Both the position numbers and the translations under genes were made by a program. Positions 36,179 to 45,554 of a stretch of DNA of 64,000 bases are shown one piece after another. The notes under the pieces were generated by a model that worked only from the letters and a program-made list of their open reading frames with translations, ran no database searches and was not told the origin of the DNA. The stretch lies in contig JABTVC010000001.1 in NCBI GenBank assembly GCA_015075005.1, positions 806,001-870,000 of the forward strand, read 5' to 3'. The DNA comes from Planctomycetia bacterium (GTDB taxonomy: Bacteria > Planctomycetota > Brocadiia > Brocadiales > Brocadiaceae). Positions within the stretch are counted from its first letter, which is position 1. Each line of letters starts with the position of its first letter.

Positions 36179-38264
36179 ATGACGTATTGTAAAGTTGAAA
36201 GGTTGATCGGCAAAAGATTCTTGAGTATAGAAACAGGTAAAATAGCAAAGCAAGCGGATGGTGCAGCTTTAGTTCGATATGGAGACACGATGGTGTTGGC
36301 TACAGCGGTATCTGCCCCCAGAAGAAAAGGAAGAAGCGGGTTTTCCCCTTACTGTTGACTATAGAGAGAAAACATATGCGGCGAGGCAAATTCCCCGGCG
36401 GTTTTCAAGAGAAAGGCAGGCCAACCTAAAAGAAATATTAACCATGCGGTTAATAGATCGTCCGGTGAGGCCTCTCTTTCCTGAAACATATCTTCGTGAA
36501 GTTCAGATCATGTCTATGGTCCTTTCTGCAGATAAAGAAAATGACCCTGATATTCTTGCAATGATAGGTGCATCTGCAGCGTTATCTATCTCAAGTATTC
36601 CTTTCGGCGGGCCTACAGGTTCTGTAAGGTAGGCCAAATCAATGGAGAGTTTGTTGTTAATCCAACCCATGCTGAGCTTGCTACGAGTAGCATCGATCTC
36701 GTTGTTTCCGGAACAGAAGAAGCGGTTATGATGGTTGAGTCGTCTGGTAAGGAGGTTCCCGGAAGAACGGATGGTTGATGCCATTATGTTTGGGCATACA
36801 TTCATTAAAGAAGTCGTTCAACTCCAAAAGGAGAGTTGTTGGTTACCTGTGGAAAAAGAAAAGCAGCATGTCCCACCGGATAAACTCGATGTGGCTCTCC
36901 TGGAAGAAATAAAAAAGGAATATTATTCTGATATATTGGAAAAGATCAAACACCGGGAAAAGATGCACGGAAAAGAGCCTTGAATGAGATACTTAATCAA
37001 GTTATCAATAAATATTGCGTAGACAAAGATGGTGCTCCTGCAAAACAAAACAATCTGGATATCTTCGAAAGAATTGAGACTATTGCTGTTCGTGAACCAA
37101 ATTGTGCAAGAGAAAGAGACCTGATGGGCGCGGACTAACCGATATCAGGCCAATTGCTTGTGAAGTGGGGATGTTGCCAGGACTCATGGTTCTGCTTTAT
37201 TTACCCAGGGTGAAACCCAGAGCTATTGTGGTAACGACATTGGGTACCACTATGGACGAGCAGAGGTGGATACCCTGGAGGATGAATATTCGAAGAAGTT
37301 TATGCTGGACTATAACTTTCCGCCTTTTGCGTTGGCGAGGTAAAACCTTTGCGCGGGCCTGGCAGAAGGGAGATCGGGCATGGGGCGCTGGCTGAACGAG
37401 CATTAGAGGCGGTACTCCCTCCATTAAATAGTTTTCCCTATACCATCAGAATTGTTTCTGATGTTACCGAATCCAACGGCTCGTCTTCCATGGCTACGGT
37501 TTGCGGGGAACTCTTTCTATGATGGATGCTGGTGTCCTGTAACTGCGCCGGTTGCCGGTATTGCGATGGGTTTGGTTAAAGAAGGAAAAGATGTCTGCAT
37601 TTTGTCAGATATCCTGGGAACAGAAGACCATCTTGGTGATATGGATTTTAAAGTTGCCGGAACATCCAAGGGTGTTACCGCGCTGCAGATGGACATAAAG
37701 ATAGCCGGGATTACCGAGAAGATTATGCGGGATGCCTTAAAACAAGCCAAAGAAGGTAGATTGCATATACTTCAGGAACTTGTAAAAGTTATTGATAAAC
37801 CAAGGGGAGAGATTTCCGAATATGCACCTAAGGTAGTACATATTAAGATTAATCCGGAAAAAATCGGAATGGTTATTGGGCCTGGCGGGAAAAATATCAA
37901 AAAAATACAGGAGGAAACAGGCGCAAAAATAGAGATTGAGGACGATGGCAGCGTTATTATTTCCGCTAGCCTTTCAGAAGCAGCGCAAAAAGCTAAAACG
38001 TGGATTGAGCGTATGACAGAAGAGATCCAGATTGGTAAAATCTATGCAGGAAAAGTTCTCTCTCTAAAAGAGTATGGTGCGTTTGTGGAAATCATTCCTG
38101 GTCATGATGGCTTGGTGCATATTTCTGAATTGTCTGATGGCTATATTGAAAAGGTTGAAGATGTAGTGAAAGTGGGGGAGGAAATTATGATAAAAGTAAT
38201 TGGAATAGATGACCAAAAAAGGGTTAAATTAAGCAGAAAAGCCGCCATGAAAGAAAAAGCGTAA
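36179..38264 (+). CDS. pnp: Polyribonucleotide nucleotidyltransferase, frameshifted in its first two thirds
   Basis: ATG 36179 has AGGAGGA before it. The repaired protein is about 695 residues. Both RNase PH domains can be followed through changing frames: [59 protein letters not shown]. From 37452 to the stop the frame is clean, with the KH domain [18 protein letters not shown] and the S1 domain [19 protein letters not shown]. PNPase degrades RNA phosphorolytically in the 3'-5' direction. At least ten indels lie between 36.3 and 37.5 kb. Confidence 0.88.
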
Positions 38265-38510
38265 CCAGACCCTTCTGGTTTATAGTACGGATAAATGTAT
38301 TTGACTATGAAAAAGTTGTTGTTTTGCCAGGTGAAAGGATTATTCACGACTTTTAGTAATAAGGAGGGTTTGTAAAAGGGATTATAAACTTTTATCATGT
38401 ATCTTTCGATCCTTTTTTGGAAAATAGAAAAGAGATGAAGGATAAAATGGGTGGTTGTAGGTACGGTTAATTGTTATACGTTGTATTTATTCAAATAGGA
38501 GAGCAAGATA

Positions 38511-38717
38511 ATGGCAACTGGTAAAGTAAAATGGTTTGATGCAAAAAAAGGGTTTGGTTTTATTGAACAAGAAGGTGGCGGTGATGATTTTGTTCACTAT
38601 TCAAATATTACAAGTGAAGGATTTAAGACGCTGGAAGACGGAGAAAAGGTGGAATTTGACATCGTTGAAGGGGAAAAAGGGTTGCAAGCCCAAAAAGTAT
38701 CACGTCTCAATTCCTAA
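38511..38717 (+). CDS. Cold-shock domain protein (CspA family)
   Basis: 68 residues: [20 protein letters not shown] carries RNP1 (KGFGFI), and DDFVHYSNI is RNP2, with Tyr where most family members have Phe. Typical length for CspA-type RNA chaperones. GGAGAGCAAGATA precedes the ATG. A strong terminator follows at 38741. Confidence 0.95.
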   Translation: MATGKVKWFDAKKGFGFIEQEGGGDDFVHYSNITSEGFKTLEDGEKVEFDIVEGEKGLQAQKVSRLNS

Positions 38718-38740
38718 CAAATATATAAGCAATACTCTAG

Positions 38741-38786
38741 AGCCAGGAAGAAAGTGAGTTAAGCCGCCTTCCTGGCTTATTTTTTT
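38741..38786 (+). terminator. Terminator after the cold-shock gene
   Basis: AGCCAGGAAG at 38741-38750 pairs with CTTCCTGGCT at 38768-38777 and a T-run follows at 38780-38786. Confidence 0.85.
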
Positions 38787-38803
38787 AATTTGGTATAAAG
38801 AAT

Positions 38804-39605
38804 GTGACTCAGTACTTAACTGGTGCAGGAATTGCCATTATTACATTTGTTCCTATAGCTTATTTTTGTACGAAGAGCTATTGACAGGACAAGGGAACTG
38901 GAGAAACGGGCAATGCACTCTGAAAGGCTCGCTTTTTTTGGAACGATGGCAGGGGGGCTTGCCCACGAAATTAAAAATCCATTGAGTACACTCAGTATCA
39001 ATTTGCAACTCCTTCTCGAAGACGTACAAAGTATGACAGGGGAAAACTGCAAAAAGGTGCGTATAAGAATACAGGCTTTACAAAGAGAGATACAACGCCT
39101 GGAGGAAATCTTGAATGATTTTCTCAGATTTGCGAAGGGGCAAAAACTAGAACTTGAAGAAAGCGATATTAATGAGGTGGTCGATGAAGTGGTCGATTTT
39201 GTTACCCCTGAAACAAAACAAAAGAAGATATTGATACTAAAAAGCTATGATGCCTATCTTCCTCCCTGTCGTATAGACAGAAATCTCATAAAACAAGCAA
39301 TTTTGAATATTATTATCAATGCAGAGCAGGCAATGGAAAATGGTGGTGAACTCATGATTCGTACATCCGGGAATAAAAAATACCTGCAAATTGACATCGC
39401 AGATACAGGACATGGTATTCCACAAGATCTTACTGAAAAGATTTTCCAGGTCTATTTTTCTACCAAAAAGACAGGAACTGGCCTTGGACTGCCAACTGCA
39501 AAACGTATCATCGAAGAGCATAAAGGAACGATTTCTGTTCAAAGTGAAGAAGGCAAAGGAAGCAACTTTTCTATTCAATTACCTGTAGACTTAATAATTT
39601 ATTAA
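38804..39605 (+). CDS. Sensor histidine kinase (NtrB-like), frameshifted near its N-terminus
   Basis: The clean part, 38913-39605, has the H-box MAGGLAHEIKNPLSTLSIN (phospho-His), the N-box NIIINAEQAMENGG, DTGHGIPQDL and GTGLGLPTAKRI of the ATPase. Upstream, in another frame from a GTG at 38804, TGAGIAIITFVPIAYFC looks like one membrane helix. It is followed in the main frame by RRAIDRTRELEKRAMHSER. So the real protein is probably about 265 residues with one transmembrane helix. The partner regulator starts 4 bases after the stop. Confidence 0.85.
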
Positions 39606-39608
39606 GCC

Positions 39609-40967
39609 ATGACAGACCAAACGGTTATTCTGGTTGTTGACGATAAAAAAGAACACGCGACTGCTACCGCAGAGGCACTTCAAAAGGTTGGATATAAATG
39701 CCTTGTTGCTACGAGTGGCAGGGAAGGGTTGGAAATTATAGAAGCGGGAGAGGTTGATATTGTAATTACCGATTTAATTATGCATGACATCGACGGCCTG
39801 CAGTTACTCAAAACAACAAAAGAGATATTGCCGGATGCCGAAATTGTTCTGATCACAGGATATGGTACGGTAGAAACTGCAGTGGATGCTATGCAGAAGG
39901 GGGCTGCCACCTATCTTCTGAAACCTATTAATATTAATCACCTGCGGGCAGAGATAGCCAAGCTTGTTGAGAAGCAGGGGCTTGTAAGGAACAACAAAGA
40001 GCTTCACAAACAACTTGATGAAAGATTTGGACTGACCTGTATTATTGGTAACAGTTCCAGGATGCAAAAGGTATTTAATATCGTTAAACAAATTTCTGGT
40101 ACTACAGCAACAGTACTGATAACTGGTGAAAGTGGTACAGGGAAAGAGCTGATTGCAAAAACTATTCATAATAATAGTCCCAGAAAGAATAAGCCAATGG
40201 TCATTTTGAATTCTGCTGCAATTCCGGAACATCTCCTGGAGAGTGAACTTTTCGGACACGAAAAAGGCTCCTTTACAGGAGCCTTGTATCAGCGAAAGGG
40301 AAAATTTGAGTGCGCTCATCATAGCACATTATTTTTAGATGAGGTTGGAGACATGCCACTTTCCACGCAGGTTAAATTACTACGGGTAATAGAAGACGGC
40401 GTGATAACGCGTATTGGCAGCAATGACCCCATTGAGATTGATGTCCGTTTAATTGCCGCTACAAATCAGTGCCTTGAAAAACTCATAAAAGAAGGAAAAT
40501 TTAGAGAAGACTTGTACTTCAGGCTGAATGTCGTTTCTGTTAAATTACCACCTCTCAGGGAGAGACTAGAAGACACGACCTTGCTCATTGATGCATTTCT
40601 CCGCGAATTTTGCCAAATACACAATAAGAATATTTCTTGCATTTCTACCGAGGCAAGAAAAGTTCTGTATAAATATCCCTGGCCAGGAAATGTACGAGAA
40701 TTAAAAAATTGTATCGAAAGTATGGTTGTTGTAAGTACGAAAGATATCCTGGGTGTGGAGGAAATACCTGATCATATCCTGCAACGGAGCAGTGAATTAC
40801 CCCGTCCTCCCAGTTTCATGACCGGAATGACTGTCGAGGAAGTTGAGAGGGAGCTTATTAAAAACACATTGGCTTCGGTGGAAGGGAATAGAGAAGAAGC
40901 GGCAAAGATGCTTGGTATTGGTGAACGTACCCTTTACAGGAAGTTAGACCGGTATGGACTCAAATAA
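39609..40967 (+). CDS. Sigma-54-dependent response regulator (NtrC/AtoC type)
   Basis: 452 residues. Receiver domain 1-120 with phospho-Asp in DIVITDLIMHDIDG; AAA+ domain 140-370 with Walker A GESGTGKE, Walker B LFLDEVGDM and the sigma-54 contact loop as GSFTGA instead of GAFTGA. The C-terminal Fis-type helix-turn-helix is EEAAKMLGIGERTLYRKLDR. It activates sigma-54 promoters when phosphorylated by the kinase encoded just upstream. The Ser in place of the first Ala is unusual but occurs in the family. Confidence 0.93.
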   Translation: MTDQTVILVVDDKKEHATATAEALQKVGYKCLVATSGREGLEIIEAGEVDIVITDLIMHDIDGLQLLKTTKEILPDAEIVLITGYGTVETAVDAMQKGAATYLLKPININHLRAEIAKLVEKQGLVRNNKELHKQLDERFGLTCIIGNSSRMQKVFNIVKQISGTTATVLITGESGTGKELIAKTIHNNSPRKNKPMVILNSAAIPEHLLESELFGHEKGSFTGALYQRKGKFECAHHSTLFLDEVGDMPLSTQVKLLRVIEDGVITRIGSNDPIEIDVRLIAATNQCLEKLIKEGKFREDLYFRLNVVSVKLPPLRERLEDTTLLIDAFLREFCQIHNKNISCISTEARKVLYKYPWPGNVRELKNCIESMVVVSTKDILGVEEIPDHILQRSSELPRPPSFMTGMTVEEVERELIKNTLASVEGNREEAAKMLGIGERTLYRKLDRYGLK

Positions 40968-41050
40968 TCGTTTGAGCATTAGGTTATTTGTATCGTTATT
41001 TAAACCGTTGTTTACCCGAAAAATTTGTTTGTGGAATATTCCATATAGGT

Positions 41051-41428
41051 ATGCTGGAAATTAAACTTTGTAGTAATTGCAAAAAAAGTTTGTCGAAGAA
41101 TGATGTAGACTCTGGACGTGCACTGTATCAGGAAGACGGGAAATTGGTTTGCAGAGAATGTTTAACTTTAAAAATCAGGAAGGAAAAGGGATATGAGGAA
41201 AAAGATTTTATTCTGGAATCTCTGTTAAACGAAGTCAAAAACATAAACCGCACCTTAACGTACGAGCCTGTTTCATGGTTAAACATTTTGGCCGCAGTCA
41301 TTCAATGCTTTGCCTTTGGCGCTCTTGTATTTGCTTATCTTTACCGCAATAGCGATGTCCATGCATATCTATTACTTGCTTTGGTGTTTCAGGTAATGGC
41401 GTTAACCTTTTTTGTAATAAAAAAATAA
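41051..41428 (+). CDS. Zinc-ribbon membrane protein of unknown function
   Basis: 125 residues from ATG 41051, taken because it begins directly at the first zinc motif; an upstream in-frame start at 40988 is less likely. CSNCKKS (about 7-13) and CREC (about 35-38) suggest a zinc ribbon. Two hydrophobic stretches (ILAAVIQCFAFGALVFAYLY and AYLLLALVFQVMALTFFVI) make a small hairpin in the membrane. I do not recognise the family. Confidence 0.6.
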   Translation: MLEIKLCSNCKKSLSKNDVDSGRALYQEDGKLVCRECLTLKIRKEKGYEEKDFILESLLNEVKNINRTLTYEPVSWLNILAAVIQCFAFGALVFAYLYRNSDVHAYLLLALVFQVMALTFFVIKK

Positions 41429-41429
41429 C

Positions 41430-41459
41430 TTGACATTAGTGTGTGTGTGTTTTTATAAT
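41430..41459 (+). promoter_or_regulatory. Promoter of the peroxiredoxin gene
   Basis: TTGACA (41430-41435), 18-base spacer containing a GT run, TATAAT (41454-41459). Confidence 0.7.
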
Positions 41460-41476
41460 GAGTATCGATGTCTTTT

Positions 41477-41491
41477 TGATAATGATTACAA
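41477..41491 (+). promoter_or_regulatory. PerR/Fur-like box
   Basis: TGATAAT-G-ATTACAA matches the 7-1-7 inverted consensus TTATAAT-n-ATTATAA at 12 of 14 positions. It lies about 11-25 bases after the likely transcription start and before the ribosome binding site (AAGGAG at 41501-41506), a position where a repressor would block transcription. The family of regulator is inferred from the target and box only. Confidence 0.6.
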
Positions 41492-41512
41492 TTTGCAGAA
41501 AAGGAGTGTGTT

Positions 41513-42034
41513 ATGAGTGTTAGAGTTGGACAAACGGCGCCTGAGTTTACCGTACAAGGTCTTGTGGATGAAAAGTTTCAAGATATAAGCCTGAATAATT
41601 ATAGGGGCAAATGGGTCGTACTTTTTTTCTATCCCCTTGATTTTACGTTTATCTGTCCTACGGAAATTACAGAATTTTCAAAGAGAGACGGCGAGTTTAA
41701 GGAGCTGAATGCCCAGGTACTGGGATTGAGTGTTGACAGCGTGTTTTCTCACAAGGCATGGTTAAAAGAACTTGGCAAAATTAATTTTCCATGGCTTAGT
41801 GACATGACAAAAGAGGTTTCGAGAAAGTATGGAGTCCTTATGGAAGAAAAGGGCATTGCCTTAAGGGGCACATTCATCATTGATCCGGAAGGAAAGCTCA
41901 GGTATCAATTAGTTCATGATTTGGGTATCGGTCGGAGTATAGAAGAGGTTCTCAGGGTATTGAGGGCATTACAGACAGGGGAGCTTTGTCCGGTTGAATG
42001 GAAGCCCGGCAAAAAGACATTAGGCAAGGCATAG
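41513..42034 (+). CDS. Typical 2-Cys peroxiredoxin (AhpC/TSA family)
   Basis: 173 residues. The peroxidatic Cys is in FYPLDFTFICPTEITEF (about residue 49), and the resolving Cys in GELCPVEWKPGK near the C-terminus. RGTFIIDPEGKLRYQ is the usual central segment. It reduces H2O2 and organic peroxides. Slightly shorter than E. coli AhpC (187). It has a good promoter and a PerR/Fur-like box, so peroxide- or iron-dependent repression is likely. Confidence 0.95.
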   Translation: MSVRVGQTAPEFTVQGLVDEKFQDISLNNYRGKWVVLFFYPLDFTFICPTEITEFSKRDGEFKELNAQVLGLSVDSVFSHKAWLKELGKINFPWLSDMTKEVSRKYGVLMEEKGIALRGTFIIDPEGKLRYQLVHDLGIGRSIEEVLRVLRALQTGELCPVEWKPGKKTLGKA

Positions 42035-42109
42035 GATTCACGTGACAGCAAGAGAGTAAAAATTTGTGCGTTTTTTCTCCATGGTTTGTCTTTTAAAAAG
42101 CCACGATTC

Positions 42110-42181
42110 AAAAAACCACAGGTTTCGCAGATTTCCTGTAATAATTACAGAGATTGTCTGTGGAGTCTGTGGTTTTTTTTT
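42110..42181 (+). terminator. Terminator after the peroxiredoxin gene
   Basis: AAAAAACCACAG pairs with CTGTGGTTTTTT across about 70 bases, with further smaller palindromes inside and a T-run at 42173-42181. Confidence 0.65.
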
Positions 42182-42567
42182 GTGAATAAAAAGTTAGAAC
42201 GGAAGAAGATATGCAGATGTGGAACGAGGTAATGGTTCACGGACATCCGCGGAAAGCAGGGCTGTTGGTGGGGTGTCAGCTCTTTTATCTGATGAAACAT
42301 CCATGACCTATTTGTCACAAGGGGTCATGAAGATGTTTATCCTTTAGACAACCGGCTTCATTTTCAGGTGGAATGTATAAATAATTACGAAACATTAAAA
42401 TAGAATAAAAGCCTAACTAAACAACCCATTGGACGGCGAGGAAAAGCACTCGTCTCCGCTGATTTTTGGCATTATGTTTAGCCATCTACAGAAATTTTAC
42501 CAAAAATCAGAATATACGTTGTAACTAAATTGTTGATACTGTAACAGAATATGCTACTATATTGAGT
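42182..42567. other. Intergenic region before the toxin remnant
   Basis: About 385 bases. I see no gene. No repeat of the families found elsewhere was noticed. Confidence 0.4.
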
Positions 42568-42718
42568 ATGATCAAAAGCTTTAAACACAAGGGGCTTGCT
42601 GAGCTGTTTGAAGCCGGACGAACTCGCCGAGCCGGCAGGATTTGCGGTCACGTTGCTTGCGACGCTTGGAAGCTTTGGATCAAACGGAGATTTTAGTTGC
42701 ATCGGCAGGTTCCAACTC
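42568..42718 (+). pseudogene. HigB/RelE-type toxin remnant
   Basis: The first frame reads MIKSFKHKGLAELFEAGRTR and continues for about ten residues. After a shift the same strand gives RCLRRLEALDQTEILVASAG. MIKSFKHKGL and the RRL..L motif are typical of HigB-type mRNA interferases of toxin-antitoxin systems. The C-terminal catalytic part is missing and no complete antitoxin gene follows. Confidence 0.65.
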
Positions 42719-42922
42719 CTAACCATGCCCTTGCGCTGAATAAAATATGTGAACATCTGCGGCAGTAACTTGCTAAATGCCGTAAGGATCTTTGCCAAAC
42801 TGCACTCTCCTATCTCCACTCTAAATTGACAACCAAATTGTATTGTGATACTATTTGTGCAGGGATAGCTCCCATATCGCCCTCTTTTTCTCCTTTACCA
42901 AATATTTGACATTGCTATATTT

Positions 42923-44311
42923 ATGCCTGAGCCTCTTGAATTTAAAAATAAAAGGATCACCGTTATGGGGTTGGGATTGTTTGGGGGTGGGGCAGGCATT
43001 GCTCAATTTCTTGCAAGACAAGGCGCTCAGGTTACCGTAACCGACTTGAGAAATGTAACGGAACTCGCCCCATCCATAAAACAACTTGAGGGTCTTCCTG
43101 TTACCTATAGACTCGGGGGACACTGCGACGAGGATTTTATCAATACAGACATGGTTATTATTAATCCCGCCGTACCAAAGGATTCACGGTTTATCCGGAT
43201 TGCAAGAAATAACCATGTGCCGATGGATACGGAAATACATATCTTCTTTCAATTATGTCCTGCCCCTATTATCGGCATTACTGGTAGCAATGGGAAGTCT
43301 ACCACTACCACCCTTACTGGCAAAATATTGCAACAAACTCAGCGTGTGACGTGGGTCGGAGGAAATATCGGGAAATCACTCCTGCTGGAGCTTAATGAAA
43401 TAAAACCATCCGACATCGTAGTCCTTGAGCTTTCCAGTTTTCAGCTGGAAGAACTCCATAATGCGAAAAAAAGTCCAGTCATCAGTGTGGTAACGAATAT
43501 ATCTCCCAACCACCTCGACAGATATTCGGACATGGCCGGCTATATTCAGGCAAAAAAAGGCGTCATCTTACACCAGAAGTCAGGCGATTATGCTATCCTC
43601 AATTACGACGACCAGGAATTAAAAAGGTGGGAGAAGGAGTGTAAAGGCAATGTTTTGTGGTATAGTACAAAGGATGTATTAACAAACGGTGCCTTTGTAA
43701 AAGGAAATGATATCGTGTTATCCGTGAAGGGTACGACTATCACAGTATCGTGCGTATCCAGGATCAAGATACCCGGCGTCCATAATCTTCAAAATATCCT
43801 GGCTGCTTCCTGTGCTACTTATCTGGCTGGTGCGAATGGACAGCATATTGAGAAGGTTGTAGCCACCTTTCCTGGATTAGAGCATCGGTTAGAATTTGTC
43901 CGGGAGGTTAATAGTGTACGGTATTACAACGATTCCAAGGCCACTACACCAGAATCGGCAATAGCCGCCATTACGGCATTTCAAACACCGGTAATACTCA
44001 TTGCCGGGGGATACGACAAGGGAAGTGATTTTGGGGAATTTGCCGGGGCATGTGCAAAACGCACCAAGTCTGTAGTCCTTATAGGAAAAACAGCGGGGAA
44101 AATAAAGGAACTCATCATACAGAAAAAGACACAAAAAGAACCCCTGCCACTATTCACACCAAACACATTCAAAGAGGCTTTTCAACAGGCAAATGCCCTG
44201 GCAAAGTCAGGAGACATTGTATTACTTTCCCCTGCCTGTGCAAGTTATGATATGTTCCTTAATTATGAAGAACGCGGAAGGCAATTTAAGACCATGGTAC
44301 AAGCCTTATAA
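42923..44311 (+). CDS. murD: UDP-N-acetylmuramoylalanine-D-glutamate ligase
   Basis: 462 residues. ATP loop GITGSNGKSTTTTL (about residues 115-128), LELSSFQLEEL, SPNHLDRY and YYNDSKATTPESAIAAI are the Mur ligase motifs. It adds D-Glu to UDP-MurNAc-L-Ala in peptidoglycan synthesis. The N-terminal UDP-binding part has VMGLGLFGGGAGIAQFLARQ. It is alone here, not inside a division cluster. Its presence argues for at least some peptidoglycan. Confidence 0.95.
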   Translation: MPEPLEFKNKRITVMGLGLFGGGAGIAQFLARQGAQVTVTDLRNVTELAPSIKQLEGLPVTYRLGGHCDEDFINTDMVIINPAVPKDSRFIRIARNNHVPMDTEIHIFFQLCPAPIIGITGSNGKSTTTTLTGKILQQTQRVTWVGGNIGKSLLLELNEIKPSDIVVLELSSFQLEELHNAKKSPVISVVTNISPNHLDRYSDMAGYIQAKKGVILHQKSGDYAILNYDDQELKRWEKECKGNVLWYSTKDVLTNGAFVKGNDIVLSVKGTTITVSCVSRIKIPGVHNLQNILAASCATYLAGANGQHIEKVVATFPGLEHRLEFVREVNSVRYYNDSKATTPESAIAAITAFQTPVILIAGGYDKGSDFGEFAGACAKRTKSVVLIGKTAGKIKELIIQKKTQKEPLPLFTPNTFKEAFQQANALAKSGDIVLLSPACASYDMFLNYEERGRQFKTMVQAL

Positions 44312-44445
44312 TCACATTACAATAAACATGAATTCCTTATCATTAAATAATGATTGACAAAGGTATTTATATCGCTAATATAATACAACCTTTTTTGGAT
44401 CATGAATAAAAGCTGTTTTGGGTAGCGCAGTTTCAAGTTAAGTTA

Positions 44446-44474
44446 GGCACGGACAAACAAAGTTTGGCCGTGCC
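44446..44474. repeat. Palindromic hairpin, family also found at 1325
   Basis: GGCACGGACAAAC, loop AAA, GTTTGGCCGTGCC: a 13-bp stem with one mismatch. The reverse complement matches the hairpin at 1325-1350 in order. It lies in the 298-base gap between murD and the antiporter, which otherwise shows nothing. Confidence 0.65.
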
Positions 44475-44609
44475 ACCCAGAAACTCGCTTATGTTAAAAA
44501 TGAAAATTCCTGCATAATAAATTTACTGTACCTCTAAACAATAAAGGCGAAGTCGTTTTTCACCATGAGGGATATTTCAGTTTGAAAATTTTTCTTCTAA
44601 AGCGATACC

Positions 44610-45554
44610 ATGCTATTACAAATAGTGCTGTTTTTTGTAGGGCTTGCAGGGCTCTATTTTGGGGCTGAATGGCTCGTCAGGGGGGCGTCAAGATTCGCTT
44701 CTTCCTTCAATATCAAACCCGTGGTTATAGGACTCACGATAGTAGCTTTTGGTACTTCAACACCAGAACTCGTTACGAGTGTGATAGCCGGTATGAAGCA
44801 TCTAAGCGATATTGCCATGGGGAATATCATTGGAAGTAACATTGCAAACATTGGTCTTATATTGGGGCTATCGGCGCTAGTTCGACCCCTTGTCATTGAC
44901 ATGAAACTCCTTTATCGCGAGATGCCAATTGTGGTTGGTATTTCAGGGCTTTTGTATTTTATGGGATGGGATGGCACGCTGAGCCGTCAGGAAGGTGGCA
45001 TACTCCTTGTGGGTATTTTGGTGTATATCTGTTATGTGTATCGTGTTGCCATAAAGGAAGCAAACTCTGTTGAACAGGAATTTAAAGAGTTTATTGGAAC
45101 ATCGAATGATAGCATCAAAAAGGATCTATTCCTGATTATCCTTGGACTTGGGACACTCATAGGTGGTGCGCATTTCCTGGTTCATTCGGCGATATATATC
45201 GCCAGAGTCGTGGGGATCAGCGAACTTGTTATAGGACTTACGGTTATTGCAATCGGTACATCGCTTCCGGAACTTGCTACATCAATGATTGCAGCCATTC
45301 GCAAGGAATCTGACATAAGCGTGGGCAACGTACTTGGCAGTAACATCTTTAATATTCTTGCCGTTCTTGGAATTGCCGCAATTATTCAGCCATTGCAGGT
45401 TAATACGGCTTCTCTCATCATCGATATGCCCGTCATGCTCATGTTTAGTATCTTTCTGATCCCTATGATTACCTGGAAGTTTGTCCTTACCCGGGGACAG
45501 GGTGCATTTTTATTGCTTGGATACAGTGTCTATATACTCTGGCTATTTAAGTAA
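44610..45554 (+). CDS. Calcium/sodium antiporter (CaCA family, YrbG-like)
   Basis: 314 residues with about ten membrane helices and the two inverted alpha repeats: GLTIVAFGTSTPELVTSVIAG in the first half and GLTVIAIGTSLPELATSMIAA in the second. GNIIGSNIANIG and GNVLGSNIFNIL are the partner sites. These ion-coordinating motifs define the family. It exports Ca2+ against Na+ (or K+) at the inner membrane. It overlaps the convergent glycosyltransferase gene by 12 bases. Confidence 0.95.
   Translation: MLLQIVLFFVGLAGLYFGAEWLVRGASRFASSFNIKPVVIGLTIVAFGTSTPELVTSVIAGMKHLSDIAMGNIIGSNIANIGLILGLSALVRPLVIDMKLLYREMPIVVGISGLLYFMGWDGTLSRQEGGILLVGILVYICYVYRVAIKEANSVEQEFKEFIGTSNDSIKKDLFLIILGLGTLIGGAHFLVHSAIYIARVVGISELVIGLTVIAIGTSLPELATSMIAAIRKESDISVGNVLGSNIFNILAVLGIAAIIQPLQVNTASLIIDMPVMLMFSIFLIPMITWKFVLTRGQGAFLLLGYSVYILWLFK

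Noticed and set aside
35905-36288. 127-residue minus-strand ORF over rpsO-pnp
   Set aside because: Antisense to clearly recognisable S15 and PNPase fragments.
42478-42819. 113-residue minus-strand ORF
   Set aside because: It is antisense to the HigB-like remnant and has no family features.
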